A DNA stretch of 61,107 bases from the NCBI RefSeq assembly GCF_032586235.1, contig NZ_JAWHTD010000024.1:1-61107 (forward strand), in the 5' to 3' direction. Within the stretch, counting starts at the first letter, position 1; the number at the start of each line of letters is the position of its first letter. Below, piece by piece: positions 60,480-61,107 of the stretch. Source of the stretch: Aestuariicoccus sp032586235. Its GTDB lineage: Bacteria > Pseudomonadota > Alphaproteobacteria > Rhodobacterales > Rhodobacteraceae. The notes under the pieces were generated by a model that was given only the letters and a program-made list of their open reading frames with translations, was not told the DNA's origin and ran no database searches. The translations under genes were made by a program, and so were the position numbers.

Positions 60480-61097
60480 ATGACCGTTTCGCCAGATGTA
60501 CAAGCTGAAACCCCGCAGATTCGTTATCACAGCCGTGTAGCGATATTCGAGAGCGGCGAGCATACTTTGCTCGGCGACTCCATCAAACTGCAGCTACCAT
60601 CTGGCACCGTGTTGGCGGGCAAACATCCCATGATGATGGCTCCACCGTGGGAAACGGTAGATCAGCTCCCCATGACCTTCGGTCATATCGTTGCGCTCGC
60701 TGGTGATTTCTATGGAACTCCTGATCAACCCATCTGCACCGCGGCTGATCCGAAGGTTCAGTTCATAAAATGCTATGATACGCTCAGGAACTCTCCCAAA
60801 GTGGAGGTTAGCGAACTCCTTAAGTTCATCAATGATGAGGTCGCCGCTCTCAACAAGGCCCTGAAAGAGGGCAAACAGCCTTCGAGCATTTACGACGGCG
60901 GCGTGTGGGATACCTTTAAGACCACTAAAGAACTCGAGAGGATCACCAAAGGGCGATACCTGAAGTTGGCGCTGCACAATCTCGATCATTTCGGTCATGA
61001 GGCAGTCAAGGCTTATGCCGCCGGCCGGCTTTGCACAAATGCGGGTTTGAACGGACTGCCCCTTTCCCCGGACGGACTTATCCTACGGGCCCAGTGA
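60480..61097 (+). CDS. Unrecognised protein, possibly acquired
   Basis: A 205-aa protein of unknown function, with lower GC than its neighbours. It has no signal peptide or membrane segment. Notable segments are GSGEHTLLGDSIKLQLPSGT-like beta-rich residues near 28-48, the aromatic MTFGHIVALAGDFYGTPDQP (about 65-84), a helical EVSELLKFINDEVAALNKAL, and HNLDHFGHEAVKAYAAG (about 167-183), rich in His and Asp and possibly metal-binding or catalytic. GAGGAAGAG upstream supports the ATG. The last 20 residues look less ordered, so a late frameshift is possible. The window ends 10 nt later. Confidence 0.65.
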   Translation: MTVSPDVQAETPQIRYHSRVAIFESGEHTLLGDSIKLQLPSGTVLAGKHPMMMAPPWETVDQLPMTFGHIVALAGDFYGTPDQPICTAADPKVQFIKCYDTLRNSPKVEVSELLKFINDEVAALNKALKEGKQPSSIYDGGVWDTFKTTKELERITKGRYLKLALHNLDHFGHEAVKAYAAGRLCTNAGLNGLPLSPDGLILRAQ

Positions 61098-61107
61098 CGG
61101 GTATGCC

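Overview
The window looks like chromosomal DNA from a marine alphaproteobacterium of the Rhodobacteraceae (Roseobacter group). It is GC-rich, and its genes are housekeeping types usual for that family: Mcl1 malyl-CoA lyase, DUF1491 beside era, DUF1244, a FemAB-like protein, PrtD/PrtE-type secretion and MlaA-MlaC. The dispersed 'CCCCGGAGTATTTTT..AAGAAG' intergenic repeats fit too. The assignment rests on protein resemblance and gene content; there is no rRNA or tRNA gene in the window.

Layout. 1-5.7 kb: pheS, a ChaC-like cyclotransferase, rplT-rpmI, a small membrane protein and pyk on the minus strand, then an N-formylglutamate amidohydrolase-like protein and a DUF1244 protein on plus. 5.7-13.6 kb: a poly-G repeat, D-amino-acid transaminase, a DUF5671-like membrane protein, the dgcN-dgcA D-glutamate pair, an orphan membrane protein, mcl1, and a divergent Lrp regulator and LysE exporter. 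13.7-22.9 kb: accA, lepB-rnc, an imine-reductase-like dehydrogenase, era-DUF1491, recO, a META lipoprotein, pgsA-moaD-moaE, a FadR-type regulator with a clear palindromic operator, and a secreted beta-propeller protein. 23-32 kb: amtB-glnK, a class A PBP, mlaA-mlaC and a type I secretion ABC/HlyD pair. 32-39 kb: RidA, GDPD, a FemAB-like protein, PCD, a GNAT protein, a peroxiredoxin, a ferredoxin reductase, rsmD and a Tat-exported MBL hydrolase. 39-43.4 kb: a poly-C repeat, map, sfsA, then a decayed IS5-family element that joins two 5'-truncated genes. 43.4-61.1 kb: a CinA-N/MoaB-like protein, GNAT, AhpD-like and OmpA proteins, priA, fsa, uvrC, an SDR, a Ca/Na antiporter, a tiny zinc-ribbon protein, sppA, a LysR regulator, a second AhpD-like protein, a 2,4-dienoyl-CoA reductase-like protein, a peptide-binding protein, and an AT-rich stretch leading into an unrecognised gene.

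How the genes work together. Many genes are coupled by 1-4 nt overlaps: lepB-rnc, pgsA-moaD, mlaA-mlaC, ABC-HlyD, RidA-GDPD, FemAB-PCD, and reductase-rsmD. dgcN and dgcA should convert D-glutamate to L-glutamate by way of N-acetylated intermediates. amtB-glnK handles ammonium uptake and sensing. mlaA-mlaC belongs to retrograde phospholipid transport.

The most notable non-coding structure is a family of intergenic repeats. Three copies carry long, nearly pure C/G tracts next to a small hairpin, one of them at the very start of the window. The other notable points are the IS scar at 42.1-43.0 kb, and palindromes upstream of dgcN, mcl1 and the FadR-type gene.
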